A stretch of DNA of 64,000 nt from Faecalibacterium prausnitzii (GCA_004558805.1 SFDE01000001.1:1-64000); one strand, 5' to 3'; counted from the stretch's first letter, positions 26,664 to 36,259 are shown. Numbers and translations: made by a program. Notes: generated by a model from the letters alone, not told the origin.

Positions 26664-27583
26664 ACAATCAGGATACCCGATTTGCAAATCAATATAATAT
26701 CCAGTGGTTCCCCGGTCACATGACCAAGACCCTGCGGATGATGGAACAGGAGATCCAGCACGTGGACGCCAGTCTGGTGCTGCTGGATGCCCGGATCCCT
26801 CTGTCCAGTCTGAACCCGGAGGTGGAGCGCATCACGGCACGGAAGCCTAAGCTCTACGTCCTGAACAAGGCGGACCTTGCGGACCCTGCAGTCACCGAGG
26901 AGTGGATCCGCTACTTCCGGGCAGCGGACGCAGGCTGTGTGGCGATCAGCGCCAAGCAGAAGGGGGGAGCCAATGCCGTCAAGGCGGCGATCGAAAAGGA
27001 GCTTTCCGGGCTGCTGGAGCGCCGGCAGAACCGGGGCATGGGAGGCGCCAAGACTCAGGTGATGCTCTGCGGCATCCCCAACGTGGGCAAGTCCACCTTC
27101 ATCAACACCTTTGCCGGTTCGGCACGTGCCAAGGCGGCAGACCGTCCCGGCGTCACCAAGGGCAAGCAGTGGGTCAGCAGCGAAAAGTTTGACCTGCTGG
27201 ACATGCCCGGCGTGCTGTGGAAAAAGTTCGATTCCCGCACCATCGCCTCCAATCTGGCATTCATCGGCTCCATCAAGGACGACATTCTGGATGTGGAAGA
27301 GCTTGCCATGAATCTGCTGGACGAGGTGCGCCGCAACTATCCGGATCTGGTGGCACAGCGGTATAAGCTGGACGCCGAGACCATGGCGCTGCCCCCCTAC
27401 GAGCTTATGGAGGCGATCGGTCGCAAGCGGGGTCTGCTGGTGAGGGGCGGCGAGGTGAATACGGAGCGCTGCGCCATTATGCTGGTGGACGAGTTCCGTG
27501 CCTGCAAGTGGGGACGCATCTCTCTGGAACGTCCGCCTCAGCGGGACGACCTTGCCGACTTTGCAGAGGAGGACGAGGAATGA
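26660..27583 (+). CDS. rbgA: Ribosome biogenesis GTPase RbgA (YlqF)
   Basis: The 307-residue protein has circularly permuted GTPase motifs: G4 NKADL at 69-73 comes before G1 GIPNVGKS at 138-145 and G3 DMPG. The N-terminal NIQWFPGHMTKTLR is the RbgA signature. It acts late in 50S subunit assembly. The order lepB-rbgA-rnhB next to rplS is common in Firmicutes. Confidence 0.96.
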   Translation: MNNQDTRFANQYNIQWFPGHMTKTLRMMEQEIQHVDASLVLLDARIPLSSLNPEVERITARKPKLYVLNKADLADPAVTEEWIRYFRAADAGCVAISAKQKGGANAVKAAIEKELSGLLERRQNRGMGGAKTQVMLCGIPNVGKSTFINTFAGSARAKAADRPGVTKGKQWVSSEKFDLLDMPGVLWKKFDSRTIASNLAFIGSIKDDILDVEELAMNLLDEVRRNYPDLVAQRYKLDAETMALPPYELMEAIGRKRGLLVRGGEVNTERCAIMLVDEFRACKWGRISLERPPQRDDLADFAEEDEE

Positions 27584-28224
27584 AACGCCGTTCCGATGAG
27601 GAAATCTCCGCACCCCTGTACGAGTACGATGCCGCCATCCGTGCCCAGTACGGCTGCTTTGCCGGTGTAGACGAGGCAGGGCGGGGTCCGCTGTGCGGTC
27701 CCGTCTGCGTTGCCGCCTGCATTCTGGACCCGGAGAATCCAGTGTATGGCATCAACGACTCCAAAAAGCTTACCGAAAAAAAGCGGGAGGTGCTTTTTGA
27801 GGAGATCCGGCAAAAGGCGCTTGCCTACCGGATCGTCTTTGTGGGTCCCGAGGTCATCGACCGGGAAAACATCCTTCGTGCCACCATGGGCGGCATGAAG
27901 CAGGCAGTGGAAGAGCTGGACCTCACACCCAACCTTGTGCTGGTGGACGGCAACCGCACGCCGGAAGGGCTGCTGATCCCGGCACAGCCGGTGGTAAAAG
28001 GGGACGCCACCAGCGCCAGCATCGGCGCAGCGTCCATTTTGGCAAAGGTCAGCCGGGACCGTTACATGATGGAGCTGGACCGCCAGTATCCTCAGTACCA
28101 GCTGGCAAAGCACAAGGGCTATCCCACAAAGCTGCATTACGAGCTGATCGCCCAGTACGGCATCCAGCCCTTCTATCGCCGCAGCTTCCTCAAAAAACAG
28201 GGCTATTGGGAGCAGGACAAGTGA
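27580..28224 (+). CDS. rnhB: Ribonuclease HII
   Basis: The start ATG 27580 overlaps the rbgA stop. The 214-residue protein has the RNase HII signature GVDEAGRGPLCGPV with catalytic D31 and E32, LVLVDGN with D123, and GDATSASIGAASILAKV. It removes ribonucleotides and RNA primers from DNA. Confidence 0.97.
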   Translation: MKRRSDEEISAPLYEYDAAIRAQYGCFAGVDEAGRGPLCGPVCVAACILDPENPVYGINDSKKLTEKKREVLFEEIRQKALAYRIVFVGPEVIDRENILRATMGGMKQAVEELDLTPNLVLVDGNRTPEGLLIPAQPVVKGDATSASIGAASILAKVSRDRYMMELDRQYPQYQLAKHKGYPTKLHYELIAQYGIQPFYRRSFLKKQGYWEQDK

Positions 28225-28589
28225 ACCCCGCCGAGACCGGGCGAAGGGGAGAGGCGGCTGCGGCAAAGTATTATCTGCAGCAGGGCTGTACCCTCCTTGC
28301 CCACAACTATCGCAGCCGGATGGGGGAGCTGGACCTTGTGGTGCAGCAGCCCGACGGCACCGTGGTCATCTGCGAGGTCAAGACCCGCAGCCCGGGGTCT
28401 CTGGCTTCCCCCGCCGCAGCGGTGGACGCAGCGAAGCAGCGGCGACTCATCTGCACCGCACAGCTCTATCTGCAGCAGACCGGGCGCAGCGATGCACCGG
28501 TCCGATTTGATGTTGCAGAGGTCAAACCTCTTGACAGCGGACGCTGGATGGTACATATTATAAGGGGTGCTTTTCTCTGCAAAGGGTAG
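28221..28589 (+). CDS. yraN: YraN family (UPF0102) putative nuclease
   Basis: The frame starts with GTG at 28221, overlapping the rnhB stop by four bases. The 122-residue protein has the restriction-endonuclease-like core GELDLV (near 37) and VVICEVKTR (near 50), characteristic of UPF0102. The ExK catalytic pattern is intact. Its cellular role is not settled. It closes the lepB-rbgA-rnhB-yraN operon. Confidence 0.92.
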   Translation: MNPAETGRRGEAAAAKYYLQQGCTLLAHNYRSRMGELDLVVQQPDGTVVICEVKTRSPGSLASPAAAVDAAKQRRLICTAQLYLQQTGRSDAPVRFDVAEVKPLDSGRWMVHIIRGAFLCKG

Positions 28590-28692
28590 GCAGAGGGGCA
28601 CCCGGTGGGAAATGTACGGGTAGAGGACTCCCTCTGCCGCAGCAACACAGGGACGTGTTGTGTGCGTCCTGTGGCGAAAAAGGAGCGACGAT

Positions 28693-30153
28693 ATGCAGTT
28701 CTTCAGTACCAGAGACAACAACCGCAAAGTGACCTCTTCGGAGGCGATCGCACAGGGTCTGTCCAATGAGGGCGGACTGTTTGTTCCCGCAAGCTTTCCG
28801 CAGGTGGATGTAAAAGCCCTGTGCGGGCTGGAGTATCCTGCCCTTGCAGCGGCAGTGATCCGGGAATATCTTACGGATTATTCTCCGGAGTTCCTTGCAG
28901 AGGCGACCCGCGCTACCTACGGGGAAGCTTTTGGAGGCAAGGCAGGCTGGCTTGCACCGGTAGAAGGGGATACCTATGCCCTGGAGCTGTGGCATGGTCC
29001 CACCTGCGCTTTCAAGGACTACGCATTGCAGCTGATGCCCAAACTGCTGGTGGAGGCAAAAAAGAACCTGGACCGCACCGAAAAGACCTTGATCCTTGTG
29101 GCGACCAGCGGCGACACCGGCAAGGCGGCTCTGGATGGCTACCATGACATCCCGGGTGTGGAGATCGCCGTGTTCTATCCCACCGGCGGCACCAGCGAAA
29201 TCCAGCGGCTGCAGATGGCAACTCAGGAAGGTGCCAACGTGGCGGTGTACGCCGTCCGGGGCAACTTTGACGATGCCCAGACCGGCGTTAAGAAGGTCTT
29301 TGGGGACACTGCCATCGCAGCGGAACTTGCCCAGCGCAACATCCGTCTGTCCAGTGCCAACTCCATCAACTGGGGTCGTCTTGTGCCCCAGATCGTCTAT
29401 TACTTTGCCGCCTACGCCCAGCTGCTGAAGGCAGAAAAGATCGCCTTTGGAGACGAGGTGGACTTCTGTGTGCCCACCGGAAACTTTGGCGATATCCTTG
29501 CCGGCTATTATGCAAAGCAGATGGGTCTGCCGGTGGGCAAGTTGGTCTGTGCTTCCAACGAGAACAACGTCCTGACCGACTTCCTCACCACCGGTACCTA
29601 TACCGCAAAGCGGGAGTTCTTCAAGACTACCTCTCCCAGCATGGACATTCTGGTGTCCTCCAATCTGGAGCGCCTGCTGTATCACGTCACGGAGAGCGAT
29701 GCCGAGGTCGCTGCACTCATGAAGAGCCTTGCACAGACCGGCAGCTACAGCGTCCGCCCGGAGACCCTTGCCGCCATTCAGGAGACCTTTGCCTGCGGCT
29801 GGAGCAGCGAGGCAGAGGTGGCACAGGAGATCCGCACCCGTTACGAAAAGGACGGCTACCTGTGCGATACCCACACCGCCGTAGCGTTCCATGTGGCGGA
29901 ACAGAAAAAGCGTGCGGGGGTGCCCATGGTGGTGCTTTCCACCGCCTCTCCCTTCAAGTTCCCCCGCAGCGTGCTGGAGGCACTGGGACACACTGCGCCG
30001 GCAAACGACTTTGAAGCAATGCAGCAGCTGGAAGCAGCCACCGGGCACACCGCCCCTGCAAGTCTTGCGGCACTGCGTCAGAAAGCGGAGCGCTTTGACA
30101 CGGTCATTGACCCGTCGCAGATCCCGCAGGTGGCGCTGAGCTATCAGGAGTAA
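28693..30153 (+). CDS. thrC: Threonine synthase
   Basis: The start is ATG 28693 (MQFFSTRDNN), after AAGGAG. The 486-residue PLP enzyme carries its Schiff-base lysine K108 in PTCAFKDYALQ and the phosphate-binding loop TSGDTGKAAL. It converts O-phosphohomoserine to threonine. The family is the long, fungal/bacterial thrC class (YTSRDNN-like opening). No other threonine genes are adjacent. The 100-bp leader has small hairpins, but no T-box motif was found. Confidence 0.96.
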   Translation: MQFFSTRDNNRKVTSSEAIAQGLSNEGGLFVPASFPQVDVKALCGLEYPALAAAVIREYLTDYSPEFLAEATRATYGEAFGGKAGWLAPVEGDTYALELWHGPTCAFKDYALQLMPKLLVEAKKNLDRTEKTLILVATSGDTGKAALDGYHDIPGVEIAVFYPTGGTSEIQRLQMATQEGANVAVYAVRGNFDDAQTGVKKVFGDTAIAAELAQRNIRLSSANSINWGRLVPQIVYYFAAYAQLLKAEKIAFGDEVDFCVPTGNFGDILAGYYAKQMGLPVGKLVCASNENNVLTDFLTTGTYTAKREFFKTTSPSMDILVSSNLERLLYHVTESDAEVAALMKSLAQTGSYSVRPETLAAIQETFACGWSSEAEVAQEIRTRYEKDGYLCDTHTAVAFHVAEQKKRAGVPMVVLSTASPFKFPRSVLEALGHTAPANDFEAMQQLEAATGHTAPASLAALRQKAERFDTVIDPSQIPQVALSYQE

Positions 30154-30229
30154 GGCTTCCTGCTGCAGGACAGCGACCCGGTAAACTGCCCCGGGCATCC
30201 GGACCGCAATAGAACAGGAGTAAACAAAC

Positions 30230-30913
30230 ATGGCACTTTTTGTGCTTGGCGATACCCATCTCTCTCTGGGCGCTTCCAAGCCTATGGACATCTTTCCCGG
30301 CTGGGACAACTATGTGGAGCGTCTGGAAAAAAACTGGCGGAAGCTCATCACCCCGGAGGATACCATCATTCTGGCAGGGGATATCAGCTGGGCAATGCGC
30401 CTGACCGATACCCGCAGGGATTTTGCCTTTCTGCAGCAGCTGCCGGGGCAGAAGATCCTCATGAAGGGCAACCACGATTACTGGTGGTCCACCGCAAACA
30501 AGATGAACGCCTACCTCAAGGCGGAGGGCTTTGACACACTGCACATCCTGCACAACAACTCCTATACAGCGGAGGGTTATGCCATCTGCGGCACCCGGGG
30601 CTGGCTCTTTGATGTAGGGGAGGCGCACGATGAAAAGGTGATGAACCGGGAGATCGGGCGGCTGCGCATGAGTCTGGAAGCTGCACAGCCCGGGCTGGAA
30701 AAGCTGGTGTTCCTGCACTATCCGCCGGTGTACACCGGCACCAGTGCTCCGGAGATCGTGGCGACGCTGAAGGCATACGGCATAAAGACCTGCTTTTACG
30801 GGCATCTTCACGGCAACGCCATCCGGTACGCCGTGCAGGGGGATGTGGAGGGCATCCGCTACAAGCTGGTAAGCGCAGACGGGCTGCGCTTTTGCCCCTA
30901 CCGCATCAACTGA
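30230..30913 (+). CDS. Calcineurin-like metallophosphoesterase
   Basis: The 227-residue protein shows all five metal-binding blocks: GDTHL at the N-terminus, LAGDISW, KGNHDYWW, FLHYPP and GHLHG. It follows a family of small cytoplasmic phosphoesterases of unknown substrate in Firmicutes. An ACAGGAG site lies ten bases before the ATG. Confidence 0.92.
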   Translation: MALFVLGDTHLSLGASKPMDIFPGWDNYVERLEKNWRKLITPEDTIILAGDISWAMRLTDTRRDFAFLQQLPGQKILMKGNHDYWWSTANKMNAYLKAEGFDTLHILHNNSYTAEGYAICGTRGWLFDVGEAHDEKVMNREIGRLRMSLEAAQPGLEKLVFLHYPPVYTGTSAPEIVATLKAYGIKTCFYGHLHGNAIRYAVQGDVEGIRYKLVSADGLRFCPYRIN

Positions 30914-31004
30914 TCGGCAGGGAGAATGACTTTTTGCCCCCGGATAAGAGGGCAGAAACAACAAAATTTAAAAATTTGGTATGGCAATTGTGTCAGGAGC
31001 GTGC

Positions 31005-31110
31005 TATAATAGGTTTTGACGCGATTGTTGCACCCAATTGAGCGCGCGCGTCCCCGCATTCCGTGTGCACACAGCAAGGACGTGGTGCGCGGTTGCTCAG
31101 GGCAAAAACT
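31005..31110 (+). promoter_or_regulatory. Promoter and hairpin leader of tig
   Basis: TGCTATAAT (31002-31010) is an extended -10 box. The leader contains a long bulged stem: GAGC, GCGC and GCGTCC (31040-31053) pair with GGACGT, GCGC and GCTC (31078-31098). It could regulate or stabilise tig mRNA. Confidence 0.5.
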
Positions 31111-31151
31111 TCCTGCCCGGGCAATAGAATTTTTGAGTGGAGGATAAACAA

Positions 31152-32468
31152 ATGAATCTCATCAAGTGTGAAAAGCTGGAGAAGAGCATGGCAGAACTGC
31201 AGTTCTCCATCGACGCAGAGGCTTTCAAGAAGGCTGTTGCCGATGTTTTCAAAAAAGAGGGCAAGAAGTACCCTGTGCAGGGCTTCCGCAAGGGCAAGGC
31301 TCCCAAGGCTCTGATCGAAAAGATGTACGGCGCAGATGTCTTCACTTATGATGCCATCAACGAGCTGTTCCCCGAGGCTTTCGAGGCTGCCGTCAAGGAA
31401 GCCGGCGTGGAGCCCGTGGGTCGTCCCGAGGTCACCGTGGATTCCGCCAGCGAGACCGAGGGTGCTACCCTGACTGTTAAGGTGGCTGTGAAGCCCGAGG
31501 TCAAGGTGGGCAACTACAACGGTCTGACCGTGGAGAAGACTGTCCATACTGTTACCGATGAGGCTGTGGACGCTGAGCTGAAGCGTGTGCAGGAGCGCAA
31601 TGCCCGTGAGCTGACCCGTGAGGGCGCTGCTGAGAACGGCGATATCGCTGATATCGACTTCGAGGGCTTTGTGGACGGTGTTGCATTCGAGGGCGGCAAG
31701 GCTGAGCACTACAACCTGACCCTGGGCAGCGGCAGCTTCATCCCCGGCTTTGAGGAGCAGATCGTTGGTCACTCCGCTGGCGAGGAGTTCGATGTGAACG
31801 TAACCTTCCCCACCGAGTATCAGGCTGCAGAGCTTGCCGGTAAGGAAGCTGTCTTCAAGATCAAGCTCCACGAGGTCAAGTACAAGGAGCTGCCCGCTCT
31901 GGATGACGAGCTGGCAAAGGATTGCTCCGAGTACGACACTCTGGAGGAGTTCAAGGCTTCCATCCGCAAGAACAATCAGGAGCAGCTGGACAAGCAGGAC
32001 GATCTGGCTGTGGAGAACGCTCTGGTGGATCAGGTCATCGAGAGCATGGAGGGCGAGATCCCTCAGGCTATGTACGACAGCCGCATGGATGAGATGGTCA
32101 ACGACTTTGCATTCCGTGTGGAGCAGCAGGGTCTGCGTCTGCAGGACTACCTGAAGTACATGGGTCAGACTGTGGAGCAGTTCCGTGCTTCCTTCATGCC
32201 TCAGGCTGAGAAGCAGGTCAAGATCGGTCTGGCTCTGGAGGCTGTTGCAGCTGCCGAGCACATCGAGGCTTCTGAGGACGAGATCAACGCTGAGATCAAG
32301 CGCATTGCTGACCAGTACAAGATGGAAGAGAACAAGGTCCGCGAGCTGGTCAACATGGATGACCTGAAGCAGGATCTGGCACGCACCAAGGCAATCGACT
32401 TCATCAAGGAGCACGCAAACGTGGTGGAGAAGGCTGCTGAGGCAGAAAAGACCGCTGACGCTGAGTAA
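31152..32468 (+). CDS. tig: Trigger factor
   Basis: The start is ATG 31152 (MNLIKCEKLEKS), after GGAGG. The 438-residue protein has the ribosome-binding N-domain with the signature GFRKGKAPKALIEKMYG, a central FKBP-type PPIase domain (ADIDFEGFVDGVAFEGGKAE) and the helical C-domain. It is the ribosome-bound chaperone and proline isomerase. Preferred codons dominate, as in groEL. It precedes clpP and clpX, a common Firmicutes order. Confidence 0.98.
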   Translation: MNLIKCEKLEKSMAELQFSIDAEAFKKAVADVFKKEGKKYPVQGFRKGKAPKALIEKMYGADVFTYDAINELFPEAFEAAVKEAGVEPVGRPEVTVDSASETEGATLTVKVAVKPEVKVGNYNGLTVEKTVHTVTDEAVDAELKRVQERNARELTREGAAENGDIADIDFEGFVDGVAFEGGKAEHYNLTLGSGSFIPGFEEQIVGHSAGEEFDVNVTFPTEYQAAELAGKEAVFKIKLHEVKYKELPALDDELAKDCSEYDTLEEFKASIRKNNQEQLDKQDDLAVENALVDQVIESMEGEIPQAMYDSRMDEMVNDFAFRVEQQGLRLQDYLKYMGQTVEQFRASFMPQAEKQVKIGLALEAVAAAEHIEASEDEINAEIKRIADQYKMEENKVRELVNMDDLKQDLARTKAIDFIKEHANVVEKAAEAEKTADAE

Positions 32469-32487
32469 TCGTCTGTCGGCTCTGTAA

Positions 32488-32511
32488 AAACGCACAGCTG
32501 GCTGTGCGTTT
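32488..32511 (+). terminator. Hairpin after tig
   Basis: AAACGCACAGC and GCTGTGCGTTT form a perfect 11-bp stem 20 bp after the stop, followed by only a few T residues. It is probably a terminator or partial terminator. Confidence 0.6.
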
Positions 32512-32527
32512 CATACAAAGGTTGTAG

Positions 32528-32574
32528 AATTGACCGATACGGCAGAACCGGAAGGGAATCCGTATCGGTCAATT
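32528..32574 (+). promoter_or_regulatory. 15-bp perfect hairpin upstream of clpP
   Basis: AATTGACCGATACGG (32528-32542) and CCGTATCGGTCAATT (32560-32574) are perfectly complementary around a 17-nt loop, 38 bp before the clpP start. It may be a second terminator, an mRNA stabiliser or a protein-binding palindrome. No clear clpP promoter or CtsR heptad repeat was found. Confidence 0.6.
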
Positions 32575-32612
32575 TTGCAAATAGAATCAAACCATTTCAG
32601 GAGGCGAACTTT

Positions 32613-33212
32613 ATGAGTTTTGTTCCTTACGTTGTTGAACAGTCGGCACACGGCGAGCGTTCCTACGATATCTTTTCCCGTCTGCTGAACGACCGTATCA
32701 TCGTGCTCAGCGAGGATGTCAACGATACGACGGCAAGCCTTGTGGTGGCACAGCTGCTGTATCTGGAAGGGCAGGACCCGGATAAGGATATCAGCCTGTA
32801 TATCAACAGCCCCGGCGGCTCCATCAGTGCCGGTATGGCGATCCACGATACCATGCAGTATATCAAGTGCGATGTCTCCACCATCTGCATGGGCATGGCA
32901 GCATCCATGGGCGCATTCCTGCTTGCCAGCGGCACCAAGGGCAAGCGTTTTGCCCTGCCCAATGCTGAGATCATGATCCACCAGCCCCTGATCGCCGGCG
33001 GTCAGGGCGGCGGCTTGTCCGGTCAGACCACCGACATCAAGATCCACGCCGAGCACATGGTGTATATCCGCGACAAGATGAACCGTATGCTCAGCGAGTA
33101 CACCGGGCAGCCTCTGGAAAAGATCCAGATGGACACCGAGCGGGACAACTATATGTCTGCACAGGATGCCAAGGCGTACGGTCTGATCGATGAGGTCATC
33201 GCACACCGCTGA
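32613..33212 (+). CDS. clpP: ATP-dependent Clp protease proteolytic subunit
   Basis: The 199-residue serine protease has catalytic S98 in GMAASMGAFLLA, H123 in MIHQPLIAG and an aspartate near 172. YINSPGGSISAGMAI forms the substrate-binding strand. It assembles as a 14-mer and is fed by ClpX, encoded 32 bp downstream, and probably by the Clp ATPase at 15370. AGGAGG precedes the ATG. Confidence 0.98.
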   Translation: MSFVPYVVEQSAHGERSYDIFSRLLNDRIIVLSEDVNDTTASLVVAQLLYLEGQDPDKDISLYINSPGGSISAGMAIHDTMQYIKCDVSTICMGMAASMGAFLLASGTKGKRFALPNAEIMIHQPLIAGGQGGGLSGQTTDIKIHAEHMVYIRDKMNRMLSEYTGQPLEKIQMDTERDNYMSAQDAKAYGLIDEVIAHR

Positions 33213-33244
33213 AATCAATCTATCCAGAATAAGGAAATACAGCT

Positions 33245-34573
33245 ATGGCAAATAACAATTCCGGAAAAGATAAAAACGAAAAGGATCTGGTCTGCAGCTT
33301 CTGCGGCAAACATCAGGACGAAGTGGAGCGCATGATCATCGGACCCGGCGTGAACATCTGCAGTGAGTGCATCGGTCTGTGCCACGACCTGCTTTCCGAT
33401 GATCCGGACCGTCCCGCAGGCGGTCGTCCGTCCCGGGCAGGGGCAGGACGCTCCCGCAGCCTGCAGGCTGCACAGGACCTTGACATCAACATCCTGACTC
33501 CGGACGAGATCAAGGAAGGTCTGGACCAGTATGTCATCGGACAGGACGAGGCAAAGCGGGTGCTTGCAGTCTCGGTGTACAACCACTACAAGCGCATCCT
33601 CAGCGGCAAGGGCGGCGATGTGGAGCTGCAGAAGTCCAACGTGCTGATGCTGGGTCCCTCCGGTGTGGGCAAGACCCTGCTGGCGCAGACCCTGGCAAAG
33701 ATGCTGGGAGTACCCTTCGCCATTGCCGACGCCACCACCCTTACCGAGGCAGGCTACGTGGGCGAGGATGTGGAGAACATCCTGCTGAAGCTTCTGCAGG
33801 CGGCAGATTTTGACGTGCAGAAGGCGCAGGTGGGCATCATCTATATTGATGAGATTGATAAGATCACCCGCAAAAGCGAGAACCCCTCCATCACCCGGGA
33901 CGTGGGCGGCGAGGGCGTGCAGCAGGCACTGCTGAAGATCCTGGAAGGTACCGTAAGCAACGTGCCTCCTCAGGGCGGACGCAAGCACCCCCAGCAGGAG
34001 TTCATCCAGATCGACACTACCAACATCCTGTTCATCTGCGGCGGCGCATTTGACGGACTGGATAAGTATATCCTCCGCCGCACCGACAAGTCCGCTCTGG
34101 GTTTCGGCAGCGCTCTAAAGGACAGCTCCGCCGAGGCAGAGAAGGCTCTGCTGCGGAAGGTGGAACCCCACGATCTGGTCAAGTTTGGTCTGATCCCGGA
34201 GCTCATCGGTCGTCTGCCGGTGATCACCGTGCTGGACGATCTGGACGAAGAAGCGCTGGTCCGGGTCCTCAAGGAACCCCGCAACAGCCTTGTCAAGCAG
34301 TACAAGGAACTGCTGAACATGGACAACGTGGAGCTTGCCTTTACCGATGAGGCACTTCACGCCATTGCCCGCAAGACCATCGAGCGCAAGACCGGTGCCC
34401 GTGGTCTGCGCAGCGTGATGGAAAGCATCCTGCTGCCCATCATGTACAGCGTGCCCAGCGACCCCACCATCATCCGGGTCACCGTGGATGAGGATACCGT
34501 GGAGAGCGGCGAAGCACATCTGGAGTACGGCGCAGTGCGCAAGCGCTACAAGAATCAGTCCTCCCTGAGCTGA
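33245..34573 (+). CDS. clpX: Clp protease ATP-binding subunit ClpX
   Basis: The 442-residue unfoldase has an N-terminal zinc-binding domain (C17, C20, C39, C42), Walker A GPSGVGKT, Walker B IIYIDEIDK, and the sensor and pore loops of ClpX. It recognises tagged substrates and threads them into ClpP. It ends in a strong terminator, so clpX closes this transcription unit. Confidence 0.98.
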   Translation: MANNNSGKDKNEKDLVCSFCGKHQDEVERMIIGPGVNICSECIGLCHDLLSDDPDRPAGGRPSRAGAGRSRSLQAAQDLDINILTPDEIKEGLDQYVIGQDEAKRVLAVSVYNHYKRILSGKGGDVELQKSNVLMLGPSGVGKTLLAQTLAKMLGVPFAIADATTLTEAGYVGEDVENILLKLLQAADFDVQKAQVGIIYIDEIDKITRKSENPSITRDVGGEGVQQALLKILEGTVSNVPPQGGRKHPQQEFIQIDTTNILFICGGAFDGLDKYILRRTDKSALGFGSALKDSSAEAEKALLRKVEPHDLVKFGLIPELIGRLPVITVLDDLDEEALVRVLKEPRNSLVKQYKELLNMDNVELAFTDEALHAIARKTIERKTGARGLRSVMESILLPIMYSVPSDPTIIRVTVDEDTVESGEAHLEYGAVRKRYKNQSSLS

Positions 34574-34597
34574 CGTTCCGGCGTCCGGCAGGGAAGG

Positions 34598-34640
34598 AAA
34601 GCCCTGTTTCAAAAGCTTTTGCTTTTGACAGGGCTTTTTG
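34598..34640 (+). terminator. clpX terminator
   Basis: AAAGCCCTGTTTCAAAAGC pairs with GCTTTTGACAGGGCTTT, followed by TT and a T-rich tract. Confidence 0.88.
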
Positions 34641-34651
34641 CTTTATTATTC

Positions 34652-34680
34652 TTGTTTCCGGCACAAAAATGAGTTATAAT
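34652..34680 (+). promoter_or_regulatory. Promoter of aminotransferase gene
   Basis: TTGTTT (34652-34657) and TATAAT (34675-34680) are spaced 17 nt apart. Confidence 0.75.
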
Positions 34681-34791
34681 ATTAAGGTCCGGATTTTATG
34701 CAGGGGTTTCTCTGGCAGGAACACGCCCCGTTGTAACAGTAAAAGACGGACAAGTGGGTAACAGGAAGTACGATAAAGGAGTGTGTTTTCA

Positions 34792-36072
34792 ATGGCAAAT
34801 TATCTTGCAATGGATCAGCAGCAGCTGGCAGCCGAGAAGGCTGCACTGGAGGCAGAGTACAAAAAATTTCAGGCTAAGGGTCTGAAGCTGAACATGGCAC
34901 GTGGCAAGCCCGGTCCTCACCAGATGGACCTTGCCATGGGTCTGCTGCAGATGACCGACTATACCACCGATGCAGGCACCGACGCCCGGAACTACGGTGA
35001 GCTGGAAGGTCTGCATGAGGCACGGGTGCTGTTTGCAGATGTGTTTGGGGTCAAACCCAGCGAGGTCTTTGTGGGCGGTAACTCCAGCCTGCAGCTCATG
35101 TATAATCTGATCAATATTGGCTACGTTTTTGGCTTCCCGGAGTCTCCCTGTCCCTGGTCTCAGGTGGAGAAGCGCAAGTTCCTCTGCCCAGTGCCCGGCT
35201 ATGACCGTCACTTTGCCATTACCGAGGAGTATGGCTTTGAGCTGATCAGCGTGCCCATGACCCCCAATGGTCCGGATATGGACGCTGTGGAGAAGCTGGT
35301 AGCAGAGGATGACACCATCAAGGGCATCTGGTGTGTTCCCCAGTATTCCAACCCCGATGGCTACACCTACAGCGATGAGACCATCGAGCGTTTTGCCAAG
35401 ATGAAGACTGCCGCCCCGGATTTCAAGATTTTCTGGGATGAGGCATACATCGTTCATCACCTTACCGAAGAGATCATCGAGACCCCTGTTCTGCTGAACC
35501 AGTGCAAGAAGTACGGCACCGAGAACCGGGTGTTCATGTTCACTTCCACCAGCAAGATCACCTTCCCGGGTGCAGGTGTTTCTGCCATTGCCTGCAGCGA
35601 GGCAATGATGAAGTACATCTGCAAGCGGTTCGGGATCATGATCATCAGCTACGATAAAATGAACCAGCTGCGCCACGTCCGCTTTCTCAAGAACAAGGAA
35701 GGCGTGCTGGCACATATGGCAAAGCATCGCCGCCGTCTGGTACCCTGCTTTGATGCGGTCAAGACTGCTTTCAAGCACAACCTGACTCCCTGTGGCGACA
35801 TTGCCCACTGGACCGATCCCAAGGGCGGCTACTTCATCAGCCTGTATGTGATGCCCGGATGCGCAAAGCGGGTGGCTGCTCTGTGCAAGGATGCAGGTCT
35901 GGTGCTCACCGGCGCCGGTTCCGCCTATCCCTACCACAAGGACCCGGAGGATTCTCACCTGCGTATCGCACCCACCTATCCCAGTCTGGACGAGGTGGAG
36001 ACCGCATCGGAGCTGCTGTGCGTCTGCGTGCGCCTTGCCGTGGTGGAAAAGCTGCTTGCACAGCAGGCATAA
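34792..36072 (+). CDS. Aspartate aminotransferase (PF12897-type, class I/II)
   Basis: The start is ATG 34792 (MANYLAMDQQ), ten bases after AAGGAG. The 426-residue PLP enzyme has the cofactor aspartate D216 in FWDEAYIVHH and the Schiff-base lysine K255 in TSTSKITFPGAG. MARGKPGPHQMDL near residue 35 is characteristic of this aspartate aminotransferase subfamily, distinct from the usual AspC. It links aspartate and 2-oxoglutarate to oxaloacetate and glutamate. Confidence 0.88.
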   Translation: MANYLAMDQQQLAAEKAALEAEYKKFQAKGLKLNMARGKPGPHQMDLAMGLLQMTDYTTDAGTDARNYGELEGLHEARVLFADVFGVKPSEVFVGGNSSLQLMYNLINIGYVFGFPESPCPWSQVEKRKFLCPVPGYDRHFAITEEYGFELISVPMTPNGPDMDAVEKLVAEDDTIKGIWCVPQYSNPDGYTYSDETIERFAKMKTAAPDFKIFWDEAYIVHHLTEEIIETPVLLNQCKKYGTENRVFMFTSTSKITFPGAGVSAIACSEAMMKYICKRFGIMIISYDKMNQLRHVRFLKNKEGVLAHMAKHRRRLVPCFDAVKTAFKHNLTPCGDIAHWTDPKGGYFISLYVMPGCAKRVAALCKDAGLVLTGAGSAYPYHKDPEDSHLRIAPTYPSLDEVETASELLCVCVRLAVVEKLLAQQA

Positions 36073-36259
36073 TATGGTAAAAACTTTCTGAGGGCGGTGC
36101 ACCGCCGGAAGGGGTTTGCTGCAAATCAACGGATACAGCACAACGACAGCATCTGTGGAGAGGTGTTTCTCCGCTGGTGCTGCTTGTGCGTTTCACGGCT
36201 GGTTTGCAATAGAATACAGGTCCCGCTCTGCCGGGGCGCTTGGAGGTTTTCCTGATTAT

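Noticed and set aside
28590..28692. T-box or threonine attenuator before thrC
   Set aside because: Hairpins are present, but the T-box consensus (AGGGTGGNACCGCG) and a threonine-codon leader peptide are not seen.
32575..32612. CtsR operator before clpP
   Set aside because: No GGTCAAA-type heptad direct repeat is present; the GGTCAA seen belongs to the 15-bp hairpin arm.
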